Origin: an uncultured Desulfovibrionaceae bacterium | GTDB taxonomy: Bacteria > Desulfobacterota > Desulfovibrionia > Desulfovibrionales > Desulfovibrionaceae | Direction of reading: 5' to 3' | Assembly: GCA_944325195.1 (NCBI GenBank) | Contig: CALUZB010000004.1 | Location: 248,001 to 312,000, forward strand | Length of the DNA: 64,000 nt | Shown here: positions 1 through 9,590 of the stretch, piece by piece | Position numbering within the stretch: position 1 is the stretch's first letter | Layout: each line of letters begins with the position of its first letter | Program-made: the position numbers and the translations under genes | The notes under the pieces: model-generated | Told to the model about the DNA's origin: nothing | Seen by the model: the letters and a program-made list of their open reading frames with translations, nothing else | Database searches by the model: none

Positions 1-1109
1 AACAGATGTATATCGACTGGCTTATACCTAATACTGATGCTCAAGTTAGAATGGGGATCCAGATGTTTTCTTTGCCCAATGCGGTATGGCGGGGAGATTA
101 TCTCATGGGCGGCGTTGTTACAGACGATGAAGCGCCAGGCGTTCTGGTCTCCAATTCATTTAACGAAAATATCGGGATCAGCCTAGGTTGGTTCCGCCCC
201 TGGGATCCTTACGCCAACGATGAACTTAAAAATCGTACAATGCCTGGCAGGTTGAATAGTGACGAAATTGACGCTTTCTTTTTGACTGTGCCCATTGACA
301 TGAGAGACATATTCAACCTTACCCCTTATTTTATGTATGCATCCATCGGGGAAGTGGATACAGCTCCTGAGACAAACGGAGAGTTGAGTAGAAACGGTTT
401 GATTTCACACTACCTAACCTCCAACGGCACACTGGGCAATCACGGTCAAGCATGGTGGACCGGACTGGCTTTTACCCTTAATCACTTTGATCCGTTCAAT
501 GCCTATTTGGACCTGGTTTATGGTTCATATAGTGCTGATAGTGTAGAGCCCGGTAATATGGCTATCACCCATAACCCTGACCGTGATGGCTGGGTGGCTG
601 TCGGCAAACTGGAATATAAACTGGATTATTTTACCCCTAACATCTTCGGCTGGTATGCCTCTGGCTCTGACAGTATTACAAAGGACGGTTTTGATGGAAT
701 GATGCCGGGACTGTCCCCGTTTTTTGGGCTGACTTCTTTCGGCTTCTCCAGTGATAGGAGTGATATTTCCAGGCAAACTATTATGGGGTACGACCCCTAT
801 GGGAAATGGGCTGTTGGCGTTGGTCTTGACAATATAAATATGATTGAAGACCTCAATTCGCACTTCCGGATAATGTTCATGCGAGGAACGAACAACACTG
901 ACAATTTTGACTCCGCTTTCTCAGATTACCGTGTGCTTGACTCAAAAGACAAAGCTTTTGAAGTTAATCTGGACAACGTGTACAAAATTTATGACAACCT
1001 TGAATTGCGTGTTGATCTGGCCTATTTCAACTTACAATTACACAACGAGCCTGCTGATTTTGAGGAAAATGCCTGGAAGGCATATACCGGCTTCAGATAC
1101 ACTTTTTAA
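1..1109 (+). CDS. outer-membrane porin, C-terminal part (5' end outside window)
   Basis: The reading frame is open from the window edge, so the start lies upstream and no signal peptide is visible. The protein alternates short amphipathic stretches with Gly/Asp/Asn-rich turns. It has many Trp and Tyr residues and ends in a phenylalanine after an aromatic strand (GFRYTF), the usual C-terminal signature of a BAM-inserted beta-barrel. About 368 residues are visible, close to the full size of the homotrimeric porins common in Desulfovibrio. The role is inferred to be passive diffusion of small solutes across the outer membrane. A hairpin directly after the stop suggests that transcription ends here. 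Substrate specificity cannot be judged. Confidence 0.75.
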   Translation, partial: QMYIDWLIPNTDAQVRMGIQMFSLPNAVWRGDYLMGGVVTDDEAPGVLVSNSFNENIGISLGWFRPWDPYANDELKNRTMPGRLNSDEIDAFFLTVPIDMRDIFNLTPYFMYASIGEVDTAPETNGELSRNGLISHYLTSNGTLGNHGQAWWTGLAFTLNHFDPFNAYLDLVYGSYSADSVEPGNMAITHNPDRDGWVAVGKLEYKLDYFTPNIFGWYASGSDSITKDGFDGMMPGLSPFFGLTSFGFSSDRSDISRQTIMGYDPYGKWAVGVGLDNINMIEDLNSHFRIMFMRGTNNTDNFDSAFSDYRVLDSKDKAFEVNLDNVYKIYDNLELRVDLAYFNLQLHNEPADFEENAWKAYTGFRYTF

Positions 1110-1115
1110 AACCAT

Positions 1116-1146
1116 AAGGAAGCTGTTGGGAACCTGCAGCTTCCTT
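1116..1146 (+). terminator. hairpin after porin gene
   Basis: A perfect 10-bp inverted repeat (AAGGAAGCTG / CAGCTTCCTT) with an 11-nt loop begins seven bases after the porin stop. The T-run after it is weak (TTAATTACAATTT). It is probably an intrinsic terminator. Confidence 0.6.
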
Positions 1147-1274
1147 AATTACAATTTAGGGCCAAATGATTTAGGTCAAATATTCATAAAGCCTGTGTGC
1201 ATTACCATACTTTGGTGGAATCAATAATAAATTTGTATAAGATATTGAAATAACCCCAAAAAAGTAGGTCTTAA

Positions 1275-2159
1275 ATGCTTATCCGCATTAAGCTGATTCT
1301 AACAACATTGTTTATAGGCTTTGTCATTGTCGGCAATAAAATTATTGCCTCAGATGTGCCACCGTATTCCGCTATTATTTTAAGATTTTCAATCGCCACA
1401 ATCCTATTACTGTTTTTGCTCGCTAAACGCAAAGAATTAAAACAGTTACTAAAGCCCTCCCACACACAATGGATTGCGTTTGTTGTTTTGGCTTTCAGCG
1501 GCGTAGTCGGTTACAATCTATTTATGCTTATAGGCGTAAAAACCGTGCCCGCTATCCGAGCAAGCATTCTTTATGCCTTATTTCCAATGCTTACCTGGAT
1601 AGCTGCATGGTTCATATTTAAGGAAAGATTAACACTAAAAGCCATGTTCGGCTCATTGTGCTGTCTGGCCGGCGTGGTACTTGCACTCGGTCAGGGATTT
1701 CAGGATGTTACAAGCAATCTTTCTTTGAACATTGGCGATATCTTTATTTTACTATCGCTTCTGTGTTGGGTGTCCTACGCCCTTATAAGTAAATGGCTGT
1801 TATCAAATTTTGACCCACTGCTGGTTACAACTATAACTTGTCTGGTTGCATGCGTACTACTCGCGCCTTTCGCAGTGGTAGAAGACTTTTTTATAGTTTT
1901 AACTACCCTGAACACCACCGCGTGGATTGTTATAGTCATTCAGGGCATATTCTCCACCTTTTTGACATTTCTATGGTATTGTGAAGGAATGGAAAGTCTC
2001 GGAGCCGGAAAAGCTGCGTTGTTTCTGAATCTCATGCCGGTCGCGACTATTCTTTTGGCGGCGGTATTGCTTGGCGAGCATCTGTGCATAGTACAAATTT
2101 CAGGTATACTCCTGGCCTGCACGGGAGTTGTATTGGCCGGACAAAATAAGGAAGTTTGA
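1275..2159 (+). CDS. DMT-superfamily permease (EamA family, two EamA repeats)
   Basis: This 294-residue protein has ten predicted membrane helices arranged as two five-helix EamA halves. The first half carries the internal motif PAIRASILYALFPMLTWIAAW and the second LGAGKAALFLNLMPVATILLA, typical of RhaT/YdcZ-like inner-membrane exporters of metabolites or amino acids. The Shine-Dalgarno sequence is weak (AGTAGGT, about 8 nt upstream). Base composition is more AT-rich than the neighbouring flagellar genes, which may indicate a separate history. The substrate is unknown. The gene has no operon partner: the porin terminator precedes it and about 360 bp separate it from fliR. Confidence 0.85.
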   Translation: MLIRIKLILTTLFIGFVIVGNKIIASDVPPYSAIILRFSIATILLLFLLAKRKELKQLLKPSHTQWIAFVVLAFSGVVGYNLFMLIGVKTVPAIRASILYALFPMLTWIAAWFIFKERLTLKAMFGSLCCLAGVVLALGQGFQDVTSNLSLNIGDIFILLSLLCWVSYALISKWLLSNFDPLLVTTITCLVACVLLAPFAVVEDFFIVLTTLNTTAWIVIVIQGIFSTFLTFLWYCEGMESLGAGKAALFLNLMPVATILLAAVLLGEHLCIVQISGILLACTGVVLAGQNKEV

Positions 2160-2518
2160 AGGCTGTTATAAGATAAAGCCGGCAAAATAACTACTCCGAT
2201 TCTGAAGAGGAAATGGAGAGTACAGGAGACCTCCATTGAAAATTGCAAGTATTAAAGTGTAATCTAAATTGACGCAGCGTGCTTTTGCTCATGATAGCCG
2301 CAATGTTAAACGGCTTACCATATCATATAATTGAAAAGCGAGTCAATTCGTGAGGTTGCTGTTCCATCTCCGCACTGCATAGGCTGACTTCATAGGTTCA
2401 CGGATCTATTCCATTCTCAGCACTGTTCAAAAAAATGACGTTTATTTCCCTTGCTGCACAAAGCCCATTGCTTACAAGCGCTAAGCAGTCTGGTTCACTT
2501 TTTGCTTCATGAAGGCGT
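2160..2518. other. intergenic region upstream of fliR
   Basis: This 359-bp stretch has no convincing gene. It holds a 7-bp inverted repeat (AATGGAG ... CTCCATT, about 2212-2237). It should contain the promoter of the fliR-flhB-flhA block, but I see no clear -24/-12 or -35/-10 pair. Confidence 0.5.
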
Positions 2519-3304
2519 ATGGATGTCTTTAACTTCAACCCCAACGAATTTCTCGGCTTTCTGCTTACTTTTTTACGAATAAGCCTGATTGTCTTCATGT
2601 TCCCGTTGTTTGGTGCCGATAACCTGCCGCAAGTAGTGAAAGGGGCTATCTGCATAGCCCTAACCCTTGCGCTCTTCCCTTACATGTCTTTTCCCGGCAA
2701 TCTCATGCCCGCATCCGGCGGTCAGATTATCGTCATGATTATCAGTGAATTCATTCTTGGGTTCACCATGGGGCTGGTGGTGCGCTACACCTTTGCCGGC
2801 ATTCAGGCCGGCGGCGAATTACTGGCTGCCCAAATGGGCTTTTCAATGGCCTCTATCGTTGATCCGGCCACCGGCAGCCAGCAAACTATCTTGGGGCATT
2901 TGCTCTACACTGTGGCAATGCTTACCTTTCTGGTTCTTTCAGGGCACTTGTTCCTTTTGAAATCACTGGCCGACACTTTTGAGCTAATCCCGCCGGGCGG
3001 ATTGGTAATGAGCACCTTTTTTGTGAGCGAGGTGCTGGATATGTCAGCTACAATATTCACGCTTGCTCTGAAAATTGTGGCTCCCGTTATGGCTGTGCTG
3101 TTCTTTATTGAGCTTGCGCTGGCGTTGATGGCTAAAGCGGCCCCGCAAATGAACCTGTTGATTATTGGTTTCCCGCTGAAAATCGGAGTGGGCCTGTTTT
3201 TCATGGGGATTATCTTTTTATTGATCAGCCAGCATATGCGCGCTTTCATTCTGGATCTGATTCCCCTAATGACCAACCTGCTGCGTTCCGCAAGTCCGCA
3301 GTAG
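2519..3304 (+). CDS. fliR: flagellar export apparatus protein FliR
   Basis: At 261 residues this matches the usual FliR length. FliR forms the flagellar type III export gate with FliP and FliQ in the inner membrane. Several long hydrophobic helices are visible. Conserved stretches include the N-terminal FRISLIVFMFPLFG, the mid-protein GELLAAQMGFSMASIVDP and LLIIGFPLKIGVGL near the C terminus, all characteristic of FliR/FlhR-type gate proteins. The ATG is preceded by GAAGG. flhB follows after 24 bp, so the two are probably co-transcribed. Confidence 0.95.
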   Translation: MDVFNFNPNEFLGFLLTFLRISLIVFMFPLFGADNLPQVVKGAICIALTLALFPYMSFPGNLMPASGGQIIVMIISEFILGFTMGLVVRYTFAGIQAGGELLAAQMGFSMASIVDPATGSQQTILGHLLYTVAMLTFLVLSGHLFLLKSLADTFELIPPGGLVMSTFFVSEVLDMSATIFTLALKIVAPVMAVLFFIELALALMAKAAPQMNLLIIGFPLKIGVGLFFMGIIFLLISQHMRAFILDLIPLMTNLLRSASPQ

Positions 3305-3328
3305 CACCTCTGATCAAGGGCCGCAACT

Positions 3329-4444
3329 ATGGCAAGAGATCCAAGTCGTACCGAGAAAGCGACACCCAAACACCGCAACAGAGCCAGAAAGAAAGGTAAT
3401 GTTCCCCGTTCGGCCGAGGTCGGTAAAACGTTTACTCTGGTTGTGGGTCTGATTATCCTCTATTTGTGGGTCAGTCATGTAGGCTCGGAAATGCAGGTGC
3501 TGATGCGACACACCTTGCTTCACTCATACGAGTACGAGATTACGCCACAAAACATCACCAATCTGTTTACCAGTAACGTTATTTTTCTGGCTAAACTGGT
3601 CTTGCCGGTACTTTTGGTAATCGGGTTGATGGTACTGATTATTACCCGCCTGCAAGTGGGTAAACTCTGGACCTTTGAACCGATGAAACCCAAGTTATCC
3701 AAGTTCAACGTCATTTCCGGGTTCAAACGGATTATGCTTTCGCCGGCAACCTTGGGACGCATGGGTAAAAGCATGGCCCAGGCTTTTATCATCGGCCTTG
3801 CCCCATATATCGTCATCCGCAACGAATGGGACAACTTTCTGGCATTGTATTATACCGATGCCGGAACGCTGGCGGCCTATATTCTGCAAACCGGCGCCAA
3901 GATAGTTTTCTATGCCTTGATTCCCATGTGCGTTATTGCACTCATAGACTTCATCTACAGCCGTTGGAAATACGAAGAAGACCTGAAAATGACCAAGTCG
4001 GAAGTCAAAGATGAAATGAGACAGGCCGACGGCGACCCGATGATTAAAAACAAACAGCGTCAGAAAATGTTTGAAGTAATGCGCCGCCGAATGATGCAGG
4101 ACGTTCCCAAGGCTGACGTGGTAATCACCAACCCCACCCATATCGCGGTGGCCCTGAAATACAATGCCGATGAAGCGCCGGCTCCGGTGGTCGTGGCAAA
4201 AGGGGCGGACCTGATCGCGGAAAAAATTAAAGAAATCGCCCGCGAGCACCATGTGCCGATTCGTGAAAACAAACCGTTGGCACGAGCTTTGTATAAAGAT
4301 GTTGAGATCGGCGACATGATTCCTGAAGAATTGTATCAGGCCGTGGCCTCAATTCTGGCCTCGCTGAACAAGTTCAAGCGTAACCGCCCCACTCCGCCTA
4401 CAGTCAATGGCAACCCGGGTGGCGGCGGAGCGACTGTCAAGTAA
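3329..4444 (+). CDS. flhB: flagellar export switch protein FlhB
   Basis: FlhB (371 aa) switches flagellar type III secretion from rod/hook to filament substrates. The N-terminal half has four membrane helices and begins with the charged EKATPKHRNRARKKGNVPRS segment typical of the family. The cytoplasmic half holds the autocleavage motif NPTH (within VVITNPTHIAVALKY), followed by the conserved APVVVAKGADLIAEKIKEIA and PLARALYKDVEIG blocks. A short flexible Pro/Gly-rich tail closes the protein. It sits 24 bp after fliR and about 100 bp before flhA. Confidence 0.97.
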   Translation: MARDPSRTEKATPKHRNRARKKGNVPRSAEVGKTFTLVVGLIILYLWVSHVGSEMQVLMRHTLLHSYEYEITPQNITNLFTSNVIFLAKLVLPVLLVIGLMVLIITRLQVGKLWTFEPMKPKLSKFNVISGFKRIMLSPATLGRMGKSMAQAFIIGLAPYIVIRNEWDNFLALYYTDAGTLAAYILQTGAKIVFYALIPMCVIALIDFIYSRWKYEEDLKMTKSEVKDEMRQADGDPMIKNKQRQKMFEVMRRRMMQDVPKADVVITNPTHIAVALKYNADEAPAPVVVAKGADLIAEKIKEIAREHHVPIRENKPLARALYKDVEIGDMIPEELYQAVASILASLNKFKRNRPTPPTVNGNPGGGGATVK

Positions 4445-4548
4445 CTGACTACGCTTGAATTCAAACGCTCAGGAAGACAATACAGTCATTGGTAAAAATG
4501 GAATAACCGTACGGTTGTTTCTTATCGGACAAAGGGAGTGTCAAGCTT

Positions 4549-6699
4549 ATGGCCAAATCAGCCTTGCAACGCATAGATTATAAAAAATTCCAAAAGCAGG
4601 GTGACATTCTGCTCGCCAGTGGAGTGGTAATCATTCTGTTCGTCATGCTGGTTCCCATTCCAACTCCCCTGCTTGATATTCTGCTTGCCGTAAACATCGC
4701 CATTTCCATGACGGTGCTGGTTACCGCCATGTTTGTAACCTCTCCGGTTGAATTTTCCATTTTCCCAAGCCTGCTTCTGGTCACCACCTTGATGCGCCTG
4801 GCTCTGAACGTGGCCACTACCCGAGTGATCTTGCTGCGCGGAAGCGAAGGCACTGATGCGGCCGGACAAGTGATCCAGGCTTTCGGCCAGTTCGTAGTCG
4901 GCGGCAGCTATGTTATCGGGGTAGTGGTCTTCCTGATTTTGTTCCTGCTGAACAAAATGGTTATTGCCGCCGGTACCGTGCGCATTGCAGAAGTAGCAGC
5001 CCGCTTTACCCTGGACGCCATGCCGGGTAAACAAATGGCTATTGAAGCCGACCTGAACGCCGGACTGATTACCGAAGATGAGGCCAACCAGCGCCGCGAA
5101 GATATCCGTTCCGAGGCGGACTTCTACGGGGCCATGGACGGTGCCGGCAAGTTCGTGCAAGGGGACGTGAACGCAAGCGTTCTGATCATGCTGGTAAACA
5201 TCGTGGGCGGTATTTTGATCGGCGTGCTGATGAACGGCATGAGCTGGGGAGACGCCCTATCCACTTACACCATTCTCACTGTGGGGGACGGCCTGGTGGC
5301 AATTATCCCCGGCATCCTTATTTCCACGTCGTCCGGTATCATCGTTTCCCGCTCCGGGGCCAAAGCCAAAATGGGTGAAGAATTCATCGGTCAGCTCACC
5401 CGCCACTACCGCGCTTTGCGCCTGGTGTCGGCAATCATGGTTGTGTTCGCTCTGGTTCCCGGCATGCCCACGATATCTTTTCTGGTGTTGGGCGCGGCCC
5501 TCTATATTGCTTCAAGAGTTGTTCCGCAAGATGAACTTTTTGTTACAGAAACTCCAGGCAGAGCCCTGCCCGGCGGAAGCAAAGCCCTGCCCGGCGGTAC
5601 CAAGGCCCTGGGGCCCGGAAGCTCGTCCGAGCAAAGCCTGGATACACCGGAAGAAGTGCAGACGCTGCTCTCGCTGGATACGCTTGAGCTGGAAGTGGGC
5701 TATGGACTGATTCCGCTGGTTGATGAAGATCAGAACGGCAACCTGTTGTCGCGCATTCGTTCCATTCGCCGTCAATTCGCCCTGGAAATGGGGGTTATCA
5801 TTCCCTCGTTGCATCTGCGCGACAATCTGCAGTTGCGGCCAGGTCAATACAGCGTGCTGATCAAAGGCAATGAAGTAGCCGGCGCTGAAATTTTAATTGA
5901 TCATTATCTGGCTATGGATTCCGGAGCCGTGCGCAACCGTGTGGAAGGTGTGGAAACCCGTGAACCCGCGTTCAACCTGCCCGCGCTCTGGATTCCGGAA
6001 GCACGCAAGGAAGAAGCCATGCTGGCCGGATATACCGTGGTTGACCCGGCTACAGTTATCGCCACTCACCTTACAGAAGTATTCAAAAGGCAGTTGCCGG
6101 AATTCCTGGGACGTCAGGAAGTACAGGCCCTGCTCGACAACCTGGCCAAATATGCGCCCAAAGCGGTGGAAGACCTGGTTCCAGGAACTATGTCTCTGGG
6201 AGCAGTGCAGAAAGTTCTGCAGAACCTGGTTCGGGAAAATGTGTCTATCCGCGACCTGCTGTCCATAGTGGAAACACTTGCGGACTACGCCGGTTCCGGC
6301 AAAGATACCAACGCCCTTACCGAACACGTGCGGGAACGCATCTGCCGTACCGTGGTCAAGCCTTATCTCGGCACAGACGGCGGCTTGTCAATCATCACCT
6401 TGGACTCCATGGTGGAAAAAACTTTGCAGGAATCCATCAGACAAACGGAAACCGGCTCCTATCTGGCCATTCATCCCGCTACTGCCCAGAGCATTATGCG
6501 CGAAATAAATCAAAGTGTGGAAAATGCGGTTGCGGCCGACGGACAACCTGTGGTACTAACCAGCCCCATGGTTCGCCCCCATCTGGCTCAGTTGATGACC
6601 CGTTTCCTGCCCGGAGTGCCGGTTATCTCTCAAGCCGAAATCCCGCCGGACATCCGCCTTACCTCGGTAGGCAACGTAGTGTTCAATGCAGCGGCCTGA
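4549..6699 (+). CDS. flhA: flagellar export gate protein FlhA
   Basis: FlhA (716 aa) is the main proton-coupled export component. The N-terminal half holds about eight membrane helices with the conserved FPSLLLVTTLMRLALNVATTR and the FHIPEP-region equivalent RFTLDAMPGKQMAIEADLNAG. The C-terminal cytoplasmic domain (from about residue 380) binds chaperone-substrate complexes. The linker between them is unusual: it contains a near-tandem ALPGG(S/T)KAL repeat (about 5567-5615), a Gly/Pro-rich spacer. GGGAG lies 13 nt before the ATG. Confidence 0.97.
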   Translation: MAKSALQRIDYKKFQKQGDILLASGVVIILFVMLVPIPTPLLDILLAVNIAISMTVLVTAMFVTSPVEFSIFPSLLLVTTLMRLALNVATTRVILLRGSEGTDAAGQVIQAFGQFVVGGSYVIGVVVFLILFLLNKMVIAAGTVRIAEVAARFTLDAMPGKQMAIEADLNAGLITEDEANQRREDIRSEADFYGAMDGAGKFVQGDVNASVLIMLVNIVGGILIGVLMNGMSWGDALSTYTILTVGDGLVAIIPGILISTSSGIIVSRSGAKAKMGEEFIGQLTRHYRALRLVSAIMVVFALVPGMPTISFLVLGAALYIASRVVPQDELFVTETPGRALPGGSKALPGGTKALGPGSSSEQSLDTPEEVQTLLSLDTLELEVGYGLIPLVDEDQNGNLLSRIRSIRRQFALEMGVIIPSLHLRDNLQLRPGQYSVLIKGNEVAGAEILIDHYLAMDSGAVRNRVEGVETREPAFNLPALWIPEARKEEAMLAGYTVVDPATVIATHLTEVFKRQLPEFLGRQEVQALLDNLAKYAPKAVEDLVPGTMSLGAVQKVLQNLVRENVSIRDLLSIVETLADYAGSGKDTNALTEHVRERICRTVVKPYLGTDGGLSIITLDSMVEKTLQESIRQTETGSYLAIHPATAQSIMREINQSVENAVAADGQPVVLTSPMVRPHLAQLMTRFLPGVPVISQAEIPPDIRLTSVGNVVFNAAA

Positions 6700-6718
6700 A
6701 CCAATTGCTAATCACCAC

Positions 6719-6745
6719 TTGACTTTTGGGTTTTTGTTATATAGT
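6719..6745 (+). promoter_or_regulatory. possible sigma-70 promoter before flhF
   Basis: TTGACT (6719-6724) and TATAGT (6740-6745) are separated by 15 bp, shorter than the ideal 17. They lie in the only sizeable gap between flhA and flhF. Weak support. Confidence 0.3.
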
Positions 6746-6776
6746 TCGGCTAAAATGAAGTGAGTTCGCATAGGTT

Positions 6777-7913
6777 ATGCAGGTTAAAACATTTCTGGGG
6801 AAAGATCCCGCTCAAGTGCTTGCCCAGGTAAAAGATGAAATGGGCCCGGACGCGGTAATTCTGAACTCGCGCGATATATGCAAGGGAAGTGTGCGCCTGT
6901 ATGAAGTGGTTGCCGGGGTTGAGCAGGCAGCCGTTCCGGAGCCCCAGTCAGAACCGGAGACGCAAAACGAATTGCCGACTGCTTCAGGAAGTTCTGGAGC
7001 GGAATACTCTTACAGCGGGAACACTGTTGGGCTGAACCTGCCTTTAGGTTGGCGACAATGGCATAAAGACTGGACTTCCCTGCGTGAAAATATTCTTGCT
7101 CTGCTTAAACCTGAGCTGCATCTGGAAAGGCTGCCGCCCCGCCAGCGGCTTGCATTGGAGTATCTGCAACGCGAAGGGGTTGACGATGAGGTCGTCATCA
7201 AATTATACCGCAGTCTTTGCGCGGATGACAAACAATCCGTCATCAGGCCGCTTGCCGAAATGGTTACAGTGCGGCCTTGGGGATTTAAAGACTGGAGAAA
7301 TAAAGTACACTTGGTTACCGGGCCGTTCGGCGTAGGTAAAACAGTGACTGCACTGCGAATGGGCATTGCTTTGCGAGAAGAAAAATCAGACGCATCAATT
7401 GCAATAATCAATGCCGACTGTGAGCGTGGACACGGGCGCCTGATTCTGAAACACTATTGCGAGCTGTTGGACATAGCCTACAACGAAGCGTCCAACGCTG
7501 TAGAAATGCGTGCTGCTTTTGAAAATAACCGAACTGTCGATCGCGTAATCATAGATTTACCCGGACTGGCCTCAACTGAAACACTGAGCGGCCTTTTAAA
7601 AAACTTCGGACTCACAGGGAAAGCGCCTTTGCATCTGGTTTTAGCTCCCTATTTTTCCAAAGAGCATATCAGAGGCCTGCTTACCGCTTATGAAGCGGAG
7701 CGCTGCGCAAGCTTAATTTGGACCAAGCTTGATGAAGCATATTCATTCGGCAGCATTGCCAACGCATCGGCAATGAGTGGTCTGCCCGTGTCCGCCTTAT
7801 CTTTTGCGCCGGGTTTAACCAACTCTTTGTGTCCGGCTCAAGCAATTCAGATATGGCATTTACTGTTTAAACACGAGTTGCCTTGCGCACAAGCCCCTTT
7901 AACCCATAGTTGA
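6777..7913 (+). CDS. flhF: flagellar SRP-type GTPase FlhF
   Basis: FlhF (378 aa) is an SRP54/FtsY-like GTPase that sets polar flagellum position. The N-terminal motif MQVKTFLGKDPAQVLAQVKDEMGPDAVIL is the classic FlhF start. The G domain carries P-loop GPFGVGKT and the G4 motif TKLDE. The protein is divergent: G1 has Phe where most relatives have Thr (GPTGVGKT), and the G3 region reads IIDLPG instead of DTAGR. The gene is followed 13 bp later by flhG, its usual partner, so they are likely translated from one transcript. Confidence 0.9.
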   Translation: MQVKTFLGKDPAQVLAQVKDEMGPDAVILNSRDICKGSVRLYEVVAGVEQAAVPEPQSEPETQNELPTASGSSGAEYSYSGNTVGLNLPLGWRQWHKDWTSLRENILALLKPELHLERLPPRQRLALEYLQREGVDDEVVIKLYRSLCADDKQSVIRPLAEMVTVRPWGFKDWRNKVHLVTGPFGVGKTVTALRMGIALREEKSDASIAIINADCERGHGRLILKHYCELLDIAYNEASNAVEMRAAFENNRTVDRVIIDLPGLASTETLSGLLKNFGLTGKAPLHLVLAPYFSKEHIRGLLTAYEAERCASLIWTKLDEAYSFGSIANASAMSGLPVSALSFAPGLTNSLCPAQAIQIWHLLFKHELPCAQAPLTHS

Positions 7914-7926
7914 TATGGAGACGTAA

Positions 7927-8739
7927 ATGACAACAAAATTACCATTAGTTTTTTCTGTTACATCAGGCAAGGGTGGAGTGGGGAAAACTAATATCTCTGT
8001 CAACCTGGCCTGCTGCCTGGCAAAAAATGGGAAAAAAGTGGTACTGCTTGATGCCGACTTGGGGCTGGCGAACGTCGATGTGGTGCTGGGAGTGACTCCA
8101 CGTTTTAATTTATTCCACCTGTTCCAGCAAAGTGCCAAACTCACAGATATCTTGTTTGAAACCCCCTACGGGTTCTCCATTTTGCCGGCTGCGTCGGGCG
8201 TAAACGGAATGGTCAGTCTTGATACAGGACAAAAACTTGAACTCCTTGACGCCATGGACATTCTTGAAGATTCAATCGATTATTTAATTGTGGACACAGG
8301 CGCGGGGATTAGCGATAATGTACTCTACTTCAATATGGCCGCTCAGGAGCGTCTGGTGGTGCTGACTCCGGAACCCACGTCGCTTACCGACGCCTATGCG
8401 CTGATTAAAGTGATGAAGCTGAACCATGGTGTTGAAAAATTCCGGGTGGTGGTTAATATGGCTCAGAACATGAGTATGGCCAAAGATATATTCCAGCGCC
8501 TGCACAATGCTTGCGAGTATTTTCTGTCCGGCATCTCTCTTGACCTGGCCGGGTTCATCCCCAGTAATGCTGTTGTGCGGGAAGCCGTGATCAAACAGGA
8601 GCCGGTGGTAATTTGCAAACCGAACAGCAGTGTGGGAAAGGCCTTCGCAAACTTAACAGAAACGATTGAAACTTGGCAGGTGTCTGAAAACTTGGATGGC
8701 AACATCAAATTTTTCTGGAAGAAACTGCTGTTTCAATAA
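7927..8739 (+). CDS. flhG: MinD-like ATPase FlhG (FleN/YlxH)
   Basis: This 270-residue ParA/MinD-type ATPase controls flagellar number and acts with FlhF at the cell pole. The deviant Walker A box is near the N terminus (SGKGGVGKTNISVNLA), followed by LLDADLGLANVDVVLG, and the switch II-like IVDTGAG is in the middle. A GGAG lies 8 nt before the ATG. It sits between flhF and fliA, an arrangement widely seen in polarly flagellated bacteria. Confidence 0.95.
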   Translation: MTTKLPLVFSVTSGKGGVGKTNISVNLACCLAKNGKKVVLLDADLGLANVDVVLGVTPRFNLFHLFQQSAKLTDILFETPYGFSILPAASGVNGMVSLDTGQKLELLDAMDILEDSIDYLIVDTGAGISDNVLYFNMAAQERLVVLTPEPTSLTDAYALIKVMKLNHGVEKFRVVVNMAQNMSMAKDIFQRLHNACEYFLSGISLDLAGFIPSNAVVREAVIKQEPVVICKPNSSVGKAFANLTETIETWQVSENLDGNIKFFWKKLLFQ

Positions 8740-8750
8740 TCTACTGATTT

Positions 8751-9560
8751 ATGCCGGCATCTGAGCTGAAAAACGCATATAACAAAAACAACCCCGCGGA
8801 ACCATGGCATGATTTTGAGTCCGGCCGGGTGGCTTGGCACGATTTTCCCGCTGCAGAACAGGAAAAAATAGTGCGCCACTTCGCTCCTAAAATCAAATTC
8901 CTGGCATTGCGGCTGAAAGCACGTCTGCCCAAAAGCGTGGAATTCTCCGAGCTCATTTCCGCCGGAACTTTAGGTTTGATGGAGTGTTTCGGCAAGTTTC
9001 AACCTAATTTGGGAATAAAGTTTGATACATATGCTGAAAACCGTATCCGGGGTGCAATGCTGGACGATTTGCGCCGCCTGGACTGGTTTCCCCGCTCATT
9101 GCGCCAGAAAGTCCGTCAGGTGGAAGACGCGTCTGCGCGTATAGAAGCAAGCAAAGGCCGCAGCGCAACTGAACACGAAATCGCCGAACTCACCAACTAT
9201 AGCGAGAGAGAAGTGCGGGAGGCGATGGAAGCCATACAAAATCAGCAATGTCTGTCTCTGGACACCCTGCTGGAAAACTCATCCCTGTCCGGCGAAGGCA
9301 TGTCGGATAATGAGCCGTATAAAAATGCAGTGACCACTGAACTGGTGGACAAAGTAGCTGAATTAATAGAACAATTGACACCACGCGAAAAACTGGTATT
9401 GTCCCTCTATTATACCGATGAGCTGAACATGCGCGAAGCCGCTGAAGTTATGGGGGTAACTGAAGGTCGGGTTTCTCAACTCCACTCCCAAGCTCTTGCC
9501 CGTTTGCGTCGTGAATTTAACAGCTTATATGGAGAGTCTGCGACGTTCGATCCGGTATAG
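8751..9560 (+). CDS. fliA: flagellar sigma factor FliA (sigma-28)
   Basis: FliA (269 aa) directs transcription of late flagellar genes. Region 2 is recognisable (FSELISAGTLGLMECFGKFQPNLGIKFDTYAENRIRGAMLDDLR, the promoter-melting and -10 recognition region). Region 4 (LTPREKLVLSLYYTDELNMREAAEVMGVTEGRVSQLHSQAL) forms the -35 helix-turn-helix. It follows flhG by 11 bp with no clear Shine-Dalgarno, so translation may be coupled. A matching sigma-28 promoter lies upstream of fliD, about 500 bp downstream. Confidence 0.96.
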   Translation: MPASELKNAYNKNNPAEPWHDFESGRVAWHDFPAAEQEKIVRHFAPKIKFLALRLKARLPKSVEFSELISAGTLGLMECFGKFQPNLGIKFDTYAENRIRGAMLDDLRRLDWFPRSLRQKVRQVEDASARIEASKGRSATEHEIAELTNYSEREVREAMEAIQNQQCLSLDTLLENSSLSGEGMSDNEPYKNAVTTELVDKVAELIEQLTPREKLVLSLYYTDELNMREAAEVMGVTEGRVSQLHSQALARLRREFNSLYGESATFDPV

Positions 9561-9590
9561 TTTTGAAATCTGAGTTTTAAGGAGCGATTA

